DNA of 64,000 bases from Leucobacter rhizosphaerae (lineage in GTDB: Bacteria; Actinomycetota; Actinomycetes; Actinomycetales; Microbacteriaceae): assembly GCF_022919175.1 (NCBI RefSeq), contig NZ_CP095043.1:62001-126000 (forward strand). The letters run 5' to 3'. Position 1 is the stretch's first letter, and each line of letters begins with the position of its first letter. Made by a program: the position numbers and the translations under genes. The notes below the pieces were generated by a model, which had not been told where the DNA came from, did not search any database, and saw nothing but the letters and a program-made list of their open reading frames with translations. Shown piece by piece: positions 53,978 to 62,896 of this stretch.

Positions 53978-54298
53978 ATGGTGCTGATGCGTCAAGAGAT
54001 CGGCGACGTACTCCGTGACTTCCGCTTGCAGAAGGGGCGCACGCTTCGACAGGTCGCCGGTGAAGCGAGTGTGGCACTCGGGTACCTGAGTGAGGTCGAG
54101 CGCGGCCAGAAGGAAGCGTCGAGCGAGATTCTCGCGGCGGTGGCGGATGCGCTCGATACGCCCTTGTCCGTGATCATGGGCGAGGTGAGCGAACGGCTCG
54201 CAGTGGTTGAGGGTCTGTCGATCCCGCTCCCCGGCCGGGTCCCCGACACGGTGCCGGCGGAGCTCATGTCCGGCTACGCCGCCCAGCTGGTGTCGTAG
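53978..54298 (+). CDS. clgR: ClgR-type helix-turn-helix regulator of the Clp protease genes
   Basis: A 106-residue Xre-family protein. The helix-turn-helix is at about residues 22-60 ([23 protein letters not shown], read as two helices), followed by [18 protein letters not shown], the pattern of ClgR, which activates clpP, clpC and stress genes in actinobacteria and sits downstream of pgsA-cinA there too. A start at Met4 or Met5 is possible. The last residues AAQLVS could form a Clp-recognised tail, as ClgR is itself a Clp substrate. A terminator follows. Confidence 0.88.
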   Translation: MVLMRQEIGDVLRDFRLQKGRTLRQVAGEASVALGYLSEVERGQKEASSEILAAVADALDTPLSVIMGEVSERLAVVEGLSIPLPGRVPDTVPAELMSGYAAQLVS

Positions 54299-54314
54299 CC
54301 CGCTGGTGTCGTAG
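54286..54314 (+). repeat. Tandem duplication across the clgR stop codon
   Basis: GCTGGTGTCGTAG at 54286-54298 (the end of clgR with its stop) is repeated at 54302-54314, a 16-bp step. It adds a copy of the stop region out of frame. Confidence 0.75.
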
Positions 54315-54353
54315 TTCGCACAGACGAATGCGCGTATTGCGCGCACATCGCAG

Positions 54354-54383
54354 GCGCCCGGTCCCAGGTGGACCGGGCGCTTT
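54354..54383 (+). terminator. Terminator after clgR
   Basis: GCGCCCGGTCC-CAGGT-GGACCGGGCGC followed by TTT is a textbook 11-bp stem; flanking ATCGCAG and TTTGCGAT extend it. Confidence 0.85.
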
Positions 54384-54424
54384 GCGATGTCGGTGGACGG
54401 GTGCAGAGGAGTAAGGGGGCCGTG

Positions 54425-54649
54425 ATGCGGTTGAGCGAGTTCCGACGGGCGTGTGCCGCCGAGTTCGGCCCGGAGTACGCGAGTGTGGTGATCCGGGATC
54501 ACTGGATCACCGCGCTGGGCGGCACGGCGCAGGACGCGCTGGACCGCGGGGTGGCGGCGCGCGAGATCTGGCAGGCGCTCTGCGTCGATCTTGAAGTGCC
54601 CGTGGAGCGCCGGCACGGGCGCGGGCTGCGGGATCCGCGCACCGACTGA
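54425..54649 (+). CDS. DUF3046 family protein
   Basis: A 74-residue soluble protein beginning MRLSEFRRACAAEFG, with VVIRDHWITALGGTAQDALDRG in the middle, the DUF3046 signature. The family is found next to recA across actinobacteria and has no known function. The start was set by this conserved N-terminus; a GTG one codon upstream is possible. GGGGGC lies upstream, after the clgR terminator. Confidence 0.85.
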   Translation: MRLSEFRRACAAEFGPEYASVVIRDHWITALGGTAQDALDRGVAAREIWQALCVDLEVPVERRHGRGLRDPRTD

Positions 54650-54686
54650 GCGCAGTCACACCGCGCGCGACACGCCGACCTGCTGT

Positions 54687-54702
54687 TCGAAGATGTGTTC
54701 GA
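54687..54702. promoter_or_regulatory. LexA (SOS) box upstream of recA
   Basis: TCGAAG-ATGT-GTTCGA matches the actinobacterial LexA palindrome TCGAAC-N4-GTTCGA at 11 of 12 defined positions. It lies just upstream of TACCTT, a likely -10, so LexA would block recA transcription until DNA damage. Confidence 0.88.
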
Positions 54703-54899
54703 ATGGTGCTACCTTCGTCCACAGGCGAACCAATCGCTGATCCATCCACGGATCCACCGCTCCGACCGTCAATGTCGGGGGTGGCTCTTAGGGTGGGAAT
54801 CGTTGGTAACCCGTGCCTTGTCTGCCCCGTCCCGCGGGGTCAAGACAGCCTCTAGGCAGCAACCCAGCGGCTCCGCCGCGCAGAGCAAAGGAACAGCAC

Positions 54900-55988
54900 A
54901 TGGCAGCAGTCAAGGATCGCGAAAAGGCACTCGAGGCCGCCCTCGCGCAGATCGATCGGAACTTCGGCAAGGGCGCGATCATGCGCATGGGCAGCCAGGA
55001 GCGGGCCCCCGTCGAGGTCATTCCCACGGGCTCCGTCGCACTGGACGTGGCGCTGGGGATCGGAGGGCTCCCGCGCGGGCGCATCATCGAGATCTACGGC
55101 CCCGAGTCCTCCGGCAAGACGACGCTCACGCTCCACGCCATCGCGAACGCGCAGCGCGCCGGCGGCATTGCGGCCTTCATCGACGCCGAGCACGCACTCG
55201 ATCCCGAGTACGCGAAGAAGCTCGGAGTCGACATCGACGCCCTGCTCGTCGCCCAGCCCGACACGGGGGAGCAGGCGCTGGAGATCGCGGACATGCTCAT
55301 CCGCTCCGGGTCGGTCGACCTCGTGGTCGTCGACTCCGTCGCGGCGCTCGTGCCGAAGGCGGAGATCGACGGCGAGATGGGCGACAGTCACGTCGGCCTC
55401 CAGGCTCGTCTCATGTCGCAGGCGCTCCGGAAGATCACCGGCAGCCTGAACGCCACGAAGACCACCTGCATCTTCATCAACCAGCTGCGCGAGAAGATCG
55501 GCGTCTTCTTCGGCAGCCCGGAGACGACCTCGGGCGGCAAGGCGCTGAAGTTCTACGCGTCGGTGCGACTCGACATCCGTCGCATCCAGACCCTGAAGGA
55601 TGGCAGCGACGCGGTGGGCAACCGAACGCGGGTGAAGGTCGTCAAGAACAAGATGGCGCCGCCGTTCAAGCAGGCGGAGTTCGACATCCTCTACGGCATC
55701 GGCATCTCCCGCGAGGGGTCGCTGATCGACTACGGCGTCGAGCACGGCTTCATCAAGAAGAGCGGCGCGTGGTTCACCTACGAGGGCGATCAGCTGGGCC
55801 AGGGCATGGAGAACGCCCGCCGGTTCCTCATCGAGCACACCGACGTCGCGGCGGAGATCGAGGAGAAGATCCTCACCAAGCTCGGCGTCAACGGCCGTGG
55901 TGAGACCGCTGAGGCACCCGCTGAGACGGCCGCGACCGCCCCGGCAGCGCCCGCCGCCACTCCCGCGACCAAGCGCGCGAGCGCCTAG
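54900..55988 (+). CDS. recA: Recombinase RecA
   Basis: A 362-residue ATPase that forms filaments on single-stranded DNA for recombination and SOS induction. Walker [10 protein letters not shown] is at residues 66-74, the Walker B strand [12 protein letters not shown] near 140, the DNA loop 2 and signature [17 protein letters not shown] near 193-209, and a C-terminal Ala/Pro tail. No intein is present. It is preceded by a LexA box and a 190-base leader containing AGCAAAGGAACAGC before the ATG, and followed by recX six bases downstream. Confidence 0.98.
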   Translation: MAAVKDREKALEAALAQIDRNFGKGAIMRMGSQERAPVEVIPTGSVALDVALGIGGLPRGRIIEIYGPESSGKTTLTLHAIANAQRAGGIAAFIDAEHALDPEYAKKLGVDIDALLVAQPDTGEQALEIADMLIRSGSVDLVVVDSVAALVPKAEIDGEMGDSHVGLQARLMSQALRKITGSLNATKTTCIFINQLREKIGVFFGSPETTSGGKALKFYASVRLDIRRIQTLKDGSDAVGNRTRVKVVKNKMAPPFKQAEFDILYGIGISREGSLIDYGVEHGFIKKSGAWFTYEGDQLGQGMENARRFLIEHTDVAAEIEEKILTKLGVNGRGETAEAPAETAATAPAAPAATPATKRASA

Positions 55989-55994
55989 GCTCGC

Positions 55995-56921
55995 ATGGCC
56001 GTACGGTTTCTCCCACCACCCGGTGGGGATGCGTCCCCACCGGGTGGTGACCGTACCGACCTCGCGGAGGTCATCGAGCTCCGTTCGCTCCTGAGCCACG
56101 CCAAGTGGCGCGTGCCCGGGTCGACCGGGGACGAGCCAGCCGGCGAGTCAGCGGGTGGTGACGAGTCCGCGGCGAGCGGTGACGAGTCCGCGGCGAGCGG
56201 TGACCCGTCCGTGATCAGTGCCGTGGGTACCCCGAAGCGCAGTGCGGTCGACGCCTCCGAGCCGAGCAATGTCGTGCGGGCGGATTTCGGCCGTGCTGCG
56301 GAGCGCGCGGAGCCGGCTGCCACGGCTGCGGCGGAGCTCGACGAGCCGGCAGCCACGCTCCCGGCGGAGGGCGCGGAGTCGGCGGACGACTTCGACGCGT
56401 CAGAAGCGAGCGCGCTTGGCCCCGAGCGGAGCGCGAACGAAGACGGGGTGCGGCTGCTGGCGCGCAAGGCGCGCTCGAGCGGTGAGCTCCGGGAGGAGCT
56501 CCTGCGGCTGGGTCACGACGCGTACGAGGTCGAAACGGTCGTCGAGGAGTTCGAACGCAGCCTGTACCTCGACGACGTCGGCTTGGCGCGGGTACTCACG
56601 GAGAAGCTCCGCGAGGCCAAACGGGCGAGCCGCGCGCAGATCCGCACGAAGCTCCGCGCGCGCAAGCTCGCGGACGCCGCGATCGAGGCTGCCCTCGATG
56701 AGCTCGACGACGAGGACGAGATCGCGCTTCTGCGCCGAGCCGCGGCGGACCGCGCCCGCACGCTGCGCGATCTCGACCGGCCGACCGCGGAGCGCCGCCT
56801 GCTCGGCTTTCTCGCCCGGCGTGGCTGGTCGGGCGAACCCGCCATGCGAGCGGTGCGCGAGGCCCTCGATGCCGCCGCCCCGCGACCCCGCGGCGGTGGC
56901 AGCGGCGTGCGCTTCCGCTGA
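55995..56921 (+). CDS. recX: Recombination regulator RecX with long N-terminal extension
   Basis: A 308-residue protein; only residues about 150-300 form the three-helix repeats of RecX (DGVRLLARKARSSGELREEL, YLDDVGLARVLTEKLREAKR, ERRLLGFLARRGWSGE), which caps RecA filaments. The first 145 residues are acidic and low in complexity, with a duplicated DESAASG, whereas typical RecX is 150-220 residues. The ATG is six bases after recA. A very large hairpin occupies codons 3-21 and probably limits read-through or translation. Confidence 0.88.
   Translation: MAVRFLPPPGGDASPPGGDRTDLAEVIELRSLLSHAKWRVPGSTGDEPAGESAGGDESAASGDESAASGDPSVISAVGTPKRSAVDASEPSNVVRADFGRAAERAEPAATAAAELDEPAATLPAEGAESADDFDASEASALGPERSANEDGVRLLARKARSSGELREELLRLGHDAYEVETVVEEFERSLYLDDVGLARVLTEKLREAKRASRAQIRTKLRARKLADAAIEAALDELDDEDEIALLRRAAADRARTLRDLDRPTAERRLLGFLARRGWSGEPAMRAVREALDAAAPRPRGGGSGVRFR
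56001..56056 (+). terminator. Large hairpin at the recA/recX junction
   Basis: ACCACCCGGTGGGGA (56015-56029) and TCCCCACCGGGTGGT (56034-56048) form a perfect 15-bp stem with loop TGCG; GTACGGT (56001-56007) and ACCGTAC (56050-56056) add an outer 7-bp stem. It starts 12 bases after the recA stop, within the recX reading frame. A partial terminator between recA and recX is known in other bacteria, and this is its likely counterpart. Confidence 0.75.
56157..56202 (+). repeat. 21-bp tandem duplication in the recX extension
   Basis: ACGAGTCCGCGGCGAGCGGTG is repeated perfectly at 56161-56181 and 56182-56202, preceded by GGTG, encoding two DESAASG units in the disordered-looking extension. Confidence 0.85.
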
Positions 56922-56944
56922 GCTATCGCCCGCTCGCGGCGCAA

Positions 56945-56950
56945 TAGAAT
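56945..56950 (+). promoter_or_regulatory. -10 box of a leaderless promoter (miaB)
   Basis: TAGAAT with seven bases to the ATG at 56958. Confidence 0.55.
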
Positions 56951-56957
56951 CGGGTGT

Positions 56958-58514
56958 ATGAGTTCCGCAGCATCTGACCCCACCGTGATCGACCGTTCCC
57001 CGGCGGCGCTGCGACCGGACGGCAGCCCGCGGAGCTACACCGTCCGCACCCTCGGCTGCCAGATGAACGTGCACGACTCGGAGCGCCTGTCAGGGTCGCT
57101 GGAGGCCGCCGGGTACATCGCGGCGGACGACGCGGAGCAGGCGGACGTGATCGTGATCAACACCTGCGCGGTCCGCGAGAACGCGGCGAACAAGCTCTAC
57201 GGCAACCTCGGGTACCTGGCCGGGGTGAAGCGCGAGCGGGACGGCATGCAGATCGCGGTCGGCGGCTGCCTGGCGCAGAAGGATCAGGGCACGATCGTCG
57301 AGAAGGCGCCCTGGGTCGACGTGGTGTTCGGCACCCACAACATGGGATCCCTGCCGACCCTGCTCGAGCGCGCCCGGCACAACCACGAAGCGCAGGTCGA
57401 GATCCTCGAGTCGCTCGAGGTCTTCCCGTCGACGCTGCCGACGAAGCGCGACTCCGCCTCCAGCGGCTGGGTCTCGATCTCGGTCGGCTGCAACAACACG
57501 TGCACGTTCTGCATCGTTCCGGCCCTGCGCGGCAAGGAGAAGGACCGCCGCCCCGGCGACATTCTCGCCGAGGTGCAGGCGCTCGTCGATGACGGCGCGA
57601 TCGAGGTCACCCTCCTCGGGCAGAACGTCAACACCTACGGCGTCGAGTTCGGCGACCGCCAGGCCTTCGGCAAGCTGCTCCGGGCGATGGGCGGGATCGA
57701 GGGGCTCGAGCGGGTGCGCTTCACGAGCCCGCACCCCGCGGCATTCACCGAGGACGTCATCGCGGCGATGGCGGAGACGCCCAACGTGATGCCCTCGCTC
57801 CACATGCCGCTGCAGTCGGGCTCCGACGCGATCCTCAAATCCATGCGGCGCTCCTACCGCTCGGCGAAGTTCCTGCGCATCCTCGAGCAGGTCCGCGAGC
57901 GGATCCCGAATGCCGCCATCACCACCGACATCATCGTGGGGTTCCCCGGCGAGACCGAGGAGGACTTCGCCGAGACGATGCGCGTCGTCGAGGCGTCGCG
58001 TTTCGCGAGCGCGTTCACCTTCCAGTACTCGATCCGCCCCGGCACCCCGGCCGCGACCATGTCCGATCAGGTGCCTAAGGCCGTGGTGCAGGAGCGTTAC
58101 GAACGCCTGCACGCGCTCCAGGAGCGCATGTCCCTGGCGGAGAACCAGGCTCAGATCGGCGAGACGGTGCAGGTGCTCGTGTCCGTGGGTGAGGGGCGCA
58201 AGGACACGACGCGGCGGCGACTCTCCGGGCGCTCGGAGGACAACCGGCTGGTGCACTTCGCGGTTCCCGACGGCGCTGAAGAGCCCCGGCCCGGTGACGT
58301 CGTGACCGTGCAGATCACTGAGGCCGCGCCGCACTTCCTCATCGCCGACGTCGTCCCCGGCGTGTACGCCCTGCGACGGACGCGCGCGGGCGACGCCCAC
58401 GATCGCCGGCAGGCCGAGAGCTGCGGGGTCCCGGCGTCGCCTGCCGGCGGGGGAACGGCTGCGTCGTCGCCGGCGGTCGTCAGCCTCGGGCTGCCGACCC
58501 TGCGCGCGCGATGA
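56958..58514 (+). CDS. miaB: tRNA-2-methylthio-N6-dimethylallyladenosine synthase
   Basis: A 518-residue radical-SAM methylthiotransferase. The N-terminal domain has its three cluster Cys in LGCQMN, NTCAVRE and GGCLAQ (near residues 34, 70 and 103); the radical-[11 protein letters not shown] is near 178; a TRAM domain spans about 392-470. It adds the 2-methylthio group to i6A37 of tRNAs reading U-initial codons, the modification whose first step is made by MiaA encoded next (ATGA overlap). A 40-residue Gly/Ala-rich C-terminal tail is extra. Confidence 0.95.
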   Translation: MSSAASDPTVIDRSPAALRPDGSPRSYTVRTLGCQMNVHDSERLSGSLEAAGYIAADDAEQADVIVINTCAVRENAANKLYGNLGYLAGVKRERDGMQIAVGGCLAQKDQGTIVEKAPWVDVVFGTHNMGSLPTLLERARHNHEAQVEILESLEVFPSTLPTKRDSASSGWVSISVGCNNTCTFCIVPALRGKEKDRRPGDILAEVQALVDDGAIEVTLLGQNVNTYGVEFGDRQAFGKLLRAMGGIEGLERVRFTSPHPAAFTEDVIAAMAETPNVMPSLHMPLQSGSDAILKSMRRSYRSAKFLRILEQVRERIPNAAITTDIIVGFPGETEEDFAETMRVVEASRFASAFTFQYSIRPGTPAATMSDQVPKAVVQERYERLHALQERMSLAENQAQIGETVQVLVSVGEGRKDTTRRRLSGRSEDNRLVHFAVPDGAEEPRPGDVVTVQITEAAPHFLIADVVPGVYALRRTRAGDAHDRRQAESCGVPASPAGGGTAASSPAVVSLGLPTLRAR

Positions 58515-59425
58515 CCGGAGCGACGCCGCCACGGCTGTGGGCAATCGTCGGCGCGACCGGGACCGGCAAGTCCGCGCTCTCGCTCGACCTCGTGGAGGCG
58601 CTCGCTGCGCGCGGTCGTGCTGCGGAGATCGTGAACGCCGACGCCATGCAGTTCTACCGCGGCATGGACATCGGCACCGCCAAGCTGCCGGTCCCGGAGC
58701 GGCGGGGGATCCCGCACCATCTCTTCGACGTGCTCGACCCCACCGAGGAGGCGACGGTCGCGTGGTTCCAGCCCGCCGCGCGCGCGTGCGTCGCGGACAT
58801 CCAGGCGCGCGGCGCCGACGCGATCCTCGTCGGAGGATCCGGGCTGTACGTGTCGAGTGCGATCTTCGACTTCCGGTTCCGGCCGCGCGATCATGCCCTG
58901 CGGGCCGCGCTGGAAACCGAACTGGAGACCCTCGGTGTGGGAGCGCTCTTCACGCGGCTGCAGGAGCTCGACCCGGCGGCGGCGGCGGCCGTGGACGCGC
59001 GCAACGGCCGCCGCGTGGTGCGCGCCCTCGAGCTGCACGCCCTGGGCGAGTCGGCCACCGGTGCGCTGCCCGAGGAACCGACCGTATGGCAGCCGGGGAC
59101 CCGGATCCTCGGGGTGCGGGCGGAGCGCGCCGAGCTCGTCGAGCGGCTGGATCGCCGTGTCGAGGGCATGTGGGCCGATGGGCTGCTCGACGAGGTGCGA
59201 GGGCTGATCCCGCGCGGCATCGAACGTGGGCCGACGGCGAGCCGCGCCATCGGCTACGCCCAGGCACTCGCACAGCTGGCCGGCCGGCAGCCGCAGGCGG
59301 AGGCAATCGCCGAAACCCAGGCCCTCACGCGCCGGTACGCGCGGCGCCAGGTGAGCTGGTTCAAGCGCTACACCGACGTGGAGTGGCTCGACGCGCCGGA
59401 GCTCACCGGGGTGGAACTGCCGTGA
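58511..59425 (+). CDS. miaA: tRNA dimethylallyltransferase
   Basis: A 304-residue enzyme transferring a dimethylallyl group to A37 of tRNA. P-loop [10 protein letters not shown] is at residues 12-21, [17 protein letters not shown] near 43, [15 protein letters not shown] helix near 163, and [10 protein letters not shown] near the C-terminus. The start codon overlaps miaB, so the two successive steps of tRNA modification are co-translated. Confidence 0.95.
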   Translation: MTGATPPRLWAIVGATGTGKSALSLDLVEALAARGRAAEIVNADAMQFYRGMDIGTAKLPVPERRGIPHHLFDVLDPTEEATVAWFQPAARACVADIQARGADAILVGGSGLYVSSAIFDFRFRPRDHALRAALETELETLGVGALFTRLQELDPAAAAAVDARNGRRVVRALELHALGESATGALPEEPTVWQPGTRILGVRAERAELVERLDRRVEGMWADGLLDEVRGLIPRGIERGPTASRAIGYAQALAQLAGRQPQAEAIAETQALTRRYARRQVSWFKRYTDVEWLDAPELTGVELP

Positions 59426-59439
59426 CGTTGGCGCCGACC

Positions 59440-59489
59440 ATGCGGATCATGCACCTGATGCGGATGGCACAGACCAGTTCCATCCGCAT
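59440..59489. repeat. Three copies of ATGCGGAT before dapF
   Basis: ATGCGGAT occurs at 59440-59447 and 59458-59465 (direct, 18 bp apart) and inverted at 59482-59489. The last two extend to a 10-bp perfect inverted repeat, ATGCGGATGG with CCATCCGCAT. It lies between miaA and the dapF promoter and could be an operator or a terminator. Confidence 0.7.
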
Positions 59490-59548
59490 GACCGGTGAGA
59501 ACCGCGTGGCGGAACCTCTGGGCATGTCGGCGCCCCAGCACGGCCCCG

Positions 59549-59554
59549 TAGACT
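59549..59554 (+). promoter_or_regulatory. -10 box of a leaderless promoter (dapF)
   Basis: TAGACT with six bases to the ATG at 59561. Confidence 0.55.
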
Positions 59555-59560
59555 GAGGGC

Positions 59561-60442
59561 ATGACGGCACTCTCCTTCACCAAGGGTCACGGCACCGGCA
59601 ACGACTTCGTGCTCTTCACCGACCCGGACGGTGAGCGCGATCTCACGCCGGAGCAGATCCGCTTCCTCTGCGATCGCCGCTTCGGCGTCGGCGCCGACGG
59701 AGTGATCCGCGCGGTGCGATCCCGTGCGATCGCGGAGGGCGCCGCGAGCCTGGCCGAGGAGCCCGAGGCCGAGTGGTTCATGGACTACTGGAACGCTGAC
59801 GGCACTCCGGCCGAGATGTGCGGCAACGGCGTCCGGGTGTACGCGCACTACCTGATCTCGGAGGGCCTCGTCGCACCCGAGCGGCGCGACACCCTGCCGA
59901 TCGGCACCCGCTCGGGCGTCAAGGACGTGCTGGCCGGTGTGAGCGGGTACACCGTTGATCTCGGACGCTGGCGCCTGGATGCGGAGCGCCTCGTCGCGGC
60001 CCGCGGACTCGATGTGGCGCGACCGGGGCTCGGGATCGATCTCGGCAACCCGCACGTCGTGACCGCGCTCGCCCACGCCGGTGAGCTGGATGCCGTCGAC
60101 CTGACGCAGATCCCGGCGCTCGACCCGGTCGCCGAGCTCGGCGCGAACGTCGAGTTCGTCGTGCCCGAGGATCCGCTCATCGCCGACGGCGTCGGCCGCA
60201 TCCGCATGCGCGTGCACGAGCGCGGAGTGGGCGAGACCCTCTCCTGCGGCACCGGCACGGCGGCGGCGGCACTCGCGTTCCGGCACTGGGGTGGCGATGG
60301 CATGCCGAACCACTGGCGGGTCGACGTGCCCGGCGGCCGCCTTGCGGTGCGCATGTTCCCGACCGAGGAGGGGGAGCACGTCTCGCTCTCCGGGCCGGCC
60401 GAACTCGTCTACCGGGGCGAGATCGAGCTGCCGGAGGCCTAG
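59561..60442 (+). CDS. dapF: Diaminopimelate epimerase
   Basis: A 293-residue cofactor-independent racemase converting LL- to meso-diaminopimelate for lysine synthesis. [11 protein letters not shown] lies near residue 8, the first catalytic Cys is residue 87 (MCGNGVR), the second residue 229 (SCGTGTAA). Both half-domains are intact. Predicted leaderless start. Its stop codon overlaps, on the opposite strand, the stop of the methyltransferase gene. Confidence 0.96.
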   Translation: MTALSFTKGHGTGNDFVLFTDPDGERDLTPEQIRFLCDRRFGVGADGVIRAVRSRAIAEGAASLAEEPEAEWFMDYWNADGTPAEMCGNGVRVYAHYLISEGLVAPERRDTLPIGTRSGVKDVLAGVSGYTVDLGRWRLDAERLVAARGLDVARPGLGIDLGNPHVVTALAHAGELDAVDLTQIPALDPVAELGANVEFVVPEDPLIADGVGRIRMRVHERGVGETLSCGTGTAAAALAFRHWGGDGMPNHWRVDVPGGRLAVRMFPTEEGEHVSLSGPAELVYRGEIELPEA

Positions 60443-61053
60443 GCGGCGCGATCCTGCCGCGCTGCGGCGATGACGTGGAAGCCCTTGTCGCGCGCCACAC
60501 GGGCGACGTCCAGCTCCGGGAACTCGGCGGCGATCCAGCGCTGCAGCGAGTCGGCACCGAGGTGCTTCGCGACCACGAGGTGCGCGACGCCGTCGGGAGC
60601 GAGCCGGGGGAGCCACTGCTGCAGGATCCCGTGCAGTGCGTCCTTGCCGACCCGGATCGGCGGGTTCGACCGGATCTCCGAGAACCGCAGCTCGGCCGGC
60701 ACCTCCTCGGGTGCGCTGATCCGGAGGTTCGCGAGCCCCAGGCGCTCGGCGTTGAGCCGGGTCAAGTCGCGCGACCGCTCGTTCACGTCGATCGCCCACA
60801 CCTCGCGGTCCGGCGCCTCGAGGGCCGCGCTCAGCGCGATCGGACCCCAACCGGAGCCGATGTCGAGGACCGGGCCGTCGCCCACGGCCTCCGGAAGCTC
60901 GCGGAGGAGGATCGCGGTGCCCCGGTCGAGGTGCTCGGGGCTGAAGACGCCGCCCGCGGTGACGACCGAGCGCGGGGCGCCCGCGAGCACCACCTCGATC
61001 TCGCGGGTCGTGAAGTCGCCCGCGGGGGACTCGGAGAAGTAGTGCTGGTTCAC
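60439..61053 (-). CDS. Class I SAM-dependent methyltransferase, RsmC-like
   Basis: A 204-residue methyltransferase. The SAM motif [17 protein letters not shown] is near residue 62, [17 protein letters not shown] near 86 and the catalytic [17 protein letters not shown] near 123; NPPIR is the signature of RsmC/RlmG guanine-N2 rRNA methyltransferases. Only the catalytic half of RsmC is present, as usual in actinobacteria. GTG at 61053 has GATACT six bases upstream, a leaderless arrangement, and is where conservation begins. Converges with dapF. Confidence 0.88.
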   Translation of the reverse strand: MNQHYFSESPAGDFTTREIEVVLAGAPRSVVTAGGVFSPEHLDRGTAILLRELPEAVGDGPVLDIGSGWGPIALSAALEAPDREVWAIDVNERSRDLTRLNAERLGLANLRISAPEEVPAELRFSEIRSNPPIRVGKDALHGILQQWLPRLAPDGVAHLVVAKHLGADSLQRWIAAEFPELDVARVARDKGFHVIAAARQDRAA

Positions 61054-61059
61054 CCCTCC

Positions 61060-61065
61060 AGTATC
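61060..61065 (-). promoter_or_regulatory. -10 box of a leaderless promoter (RsmC-like gene)
   Basis: GATACT on the minus strand with six bases to the GTG at 61053. Confidence 0.5.
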
Positions 61066-61151
61066 CCAGGCCTCGGGTGTCGCGCCGCTGCTGCGCCCTG
61101 AGTGAACAGGCCGTGCGCGATCCCGGACCCCGCACGTACACTGGAGGCCAG

Positions 61152-62750
61152 ATGACACAACGATCTTCAGCAGACCGAGACTCCAGCACGGCACCGACGC
61201 GGGGGTCCGCAGGCGATCCCTCGACCACCTCGCAGGATCCGCTCGACCGGGTGCTCGCCCGCGCCGAGGGCGCCGGCGGCGCCACGGTGATCCGCGATCT
61301 CACGAGCGGTGCGCAGGCGCTCGGCGACGAGTCCCACGACCAGCTCGCGGAGGATCTCGACGCGATTCGCATGGAGCGCGCCGACCGCGCGTCGCTCAAG
61401 CGCGTCGCCGGGCTGTCGACCGAACTCGACGACGTCACGGAGGTCGAGTACCGGCAGCTCCGCATCGAGAACGTCGTGCTCATCGGCATCTACTCCCAGC
61501 GCTCGACGGAGGACGCGGAGAATTCGCTCCGTGAGTTGGCCGCACTCGCCGAGACGGCCGGAGCCGTGGTGCTCGACGGCCTGCTGCAGCGACGCGCGAA
61601 CCCGGATCCCGCCACCTACCTCGGCAAGGGCAAGGCCCAGGAGCTCGCGGAACTCGTCGCGGCCGTGGGCGCCGATACCGTGATCGCCGACACCGAACTC
61701 GCGCCGAGCCAGCGGCGCGCGCTGGAGGACGTGGTGAAGGTCAAGGTGATCGACCGCACCGCGGTGATCCTCGACATCTTCAGCCAGCACGCGAAGAGTC
61801 GTGAGGGGAAGGCCCAGGTCGAACTGGCGCAGCTCGAGTACCTGCTGCCGCGGCTGCGCGGCTGGGGCGAGTCGATGTCGCGGCAGGCGGGCGGCCAGGT
61901 CGGATCCGCCGGCGCGGGCATGGGCTCGCGCGGCCCCGGTGAGACGAAGATGGAGCTGGATCGCCGGAAGATCCACACCCGCATGTCGAAGTTGCGCAAG
62001 CAGATCCAGGGCTTCGCACCCGCACGCGAGGCGAAGCGGGCGAACCGCAAGCGCGGCGAGGTGCCGTCGGTCGCGATCGCCGGGTACACCAACGCCGGCA
62101 AGTCGAGCCTGCTGAATCGGCTGACGGGCACGCAGGAGCTCGTGCAGAACCAGCTCTTCGCGACCCTCGACACGGCGATCCGTCACGCCGAGACCGACGA
62201 CGGACGCCGTTTCACCTACGCCGACACCGTCGGATTCGTGCGCAACCTGCCGCACCAGCTCGTCGAGGCGTTCCGCTCGACATTCGAGGAGGTCGGCGAC
62301 GCCGATGTGATCCTGCACGTCGTCGACGGCTCCCACCCGGATCCGGTCGCGCAGCTGCGCACCGTGCGCGACGTGGTTGCGGAGGTCGATGCGCAGGACA
62401 TCCCCGAGCTCGTCGTGTTCAACAAGGCCGACCTGATCGACGAGTCGCAGCGCCTCGTGCTGCACGGGCTCGCCCCCGACGCCGTGTTCGTCTCGGCGCG
62501 CACGGGCGAGGGCGTGGAGGAGCTCCGGCGGCGGGTGGACGCCGCGATCCCGGTGCCCGACCGTGAGGTGACCGTGGTCGTCCCGTACGACCGCGGTGAG
62601 ATCGTCGCCGAACTCCACGAGCGCAACCGGGTGGTGTCGACGGAGTACGTCGAGGCCGGCACGCGGGTCCGCGCGTTCGTAACGGCGGAGATGCTGTCGA
62701 AGCTCGAACCGTACCTGGAGTTCGAGACGATCGACGTCGACCGCGGCTGA
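61152..62750 (+). CDS. hflX: GTPase HflX
   Basis: A 532-residue GTPase that splits stalled or hibernating ribosomes. The N-terminal HflX domain has the signature GSRGPGETKMELDRR near residue 257 after a glycine-rich GGQVGSAGAGM; the G domain carries G1 GYTNAGKSSLLNRL near 313, DTVGFVRNLPH near 360 and NKAD near 425. The first 70 residues are a poorly conserved extension. ATG has GGAGG upstream; a TACACT -10 (61137-61142) nine bases away would give a leader of a few bases at most. Confidence 0.95.
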   Translation: MTQRSSADRDSSTAPTRGSAGDPSTTSQDPLDRVLARAEGAGGATVIRDLTSGAQALGDESHDQLAEDLDAIRMERADRASLKRVAGLSTELDDVTEVEYRQLRIENVVLIGIYSQRSTEDAENSLRELAALAETAGAVVLDGLLQRRANPDPATYLGKGKAQELAELVAAVGADTVIADTELAPSQRRALEDVVKVKVIDRTAVILDIFSQHAKSREGKAQVELAQLEYLLPRLRGWGESMSRQAGGQVGSAGAGMGSRGPGETKMELDRRKIHTRMSKLRKQIQGFAPAREAKRANRKRGEVPSVAIAGYTNAGKSSLLNRLTGTQELVQNQLFATLDTAIRHAETDDGRRFTYADTVGFVRNLPHQLVEAFRSTFEEVGDADVILHVVDGSHPDPVAQLRTVRDVVAEVDAQDIPELVVFNKADLIDESQRLVLHGLAPDAVFVSARTGEGVEELRRRVDAAIPVPDREVTVVVPYDRGEIVAELHERNRVVSTEYVEAGTRVRAFVTAEMLSKLEPYLEFETIDVDRG

Positions 62751-62834
62751 TCCGGGAGCACGGGAGCCGCGTCGACGGCGAGCGGCGCGAGTAACACAGC
62801 GCAACCAAACGCGGGTGCGTCCGAGGTGCTTGGT

Positions 62835-62840
62835 AGCTTG
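62835..62840 (+). promoter_or_regulatory. Possible -10 box of metE
   Basis: TAGCTT in the 146-bp hflX-metE spacer, about 57 bases before the ATG. The leader contains GGCGCC repeats but no recognisable riboswitch. Confidence 0.3.
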
Positions 62841-62896
62841 TGGTGGTCGGGGCCCGTGAGGCGCCTGGCGCCACGTTCCCGAGCCGAAGGACACCG

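Noticed and set aside
62751-62896. Possible cobalamin or SAM riboswitch upstream of metE
   Set aside because: The spacer is only 146 bp, and I find no B12-box-like or SAM-type conserved core; only a short GGCGCC repeat.
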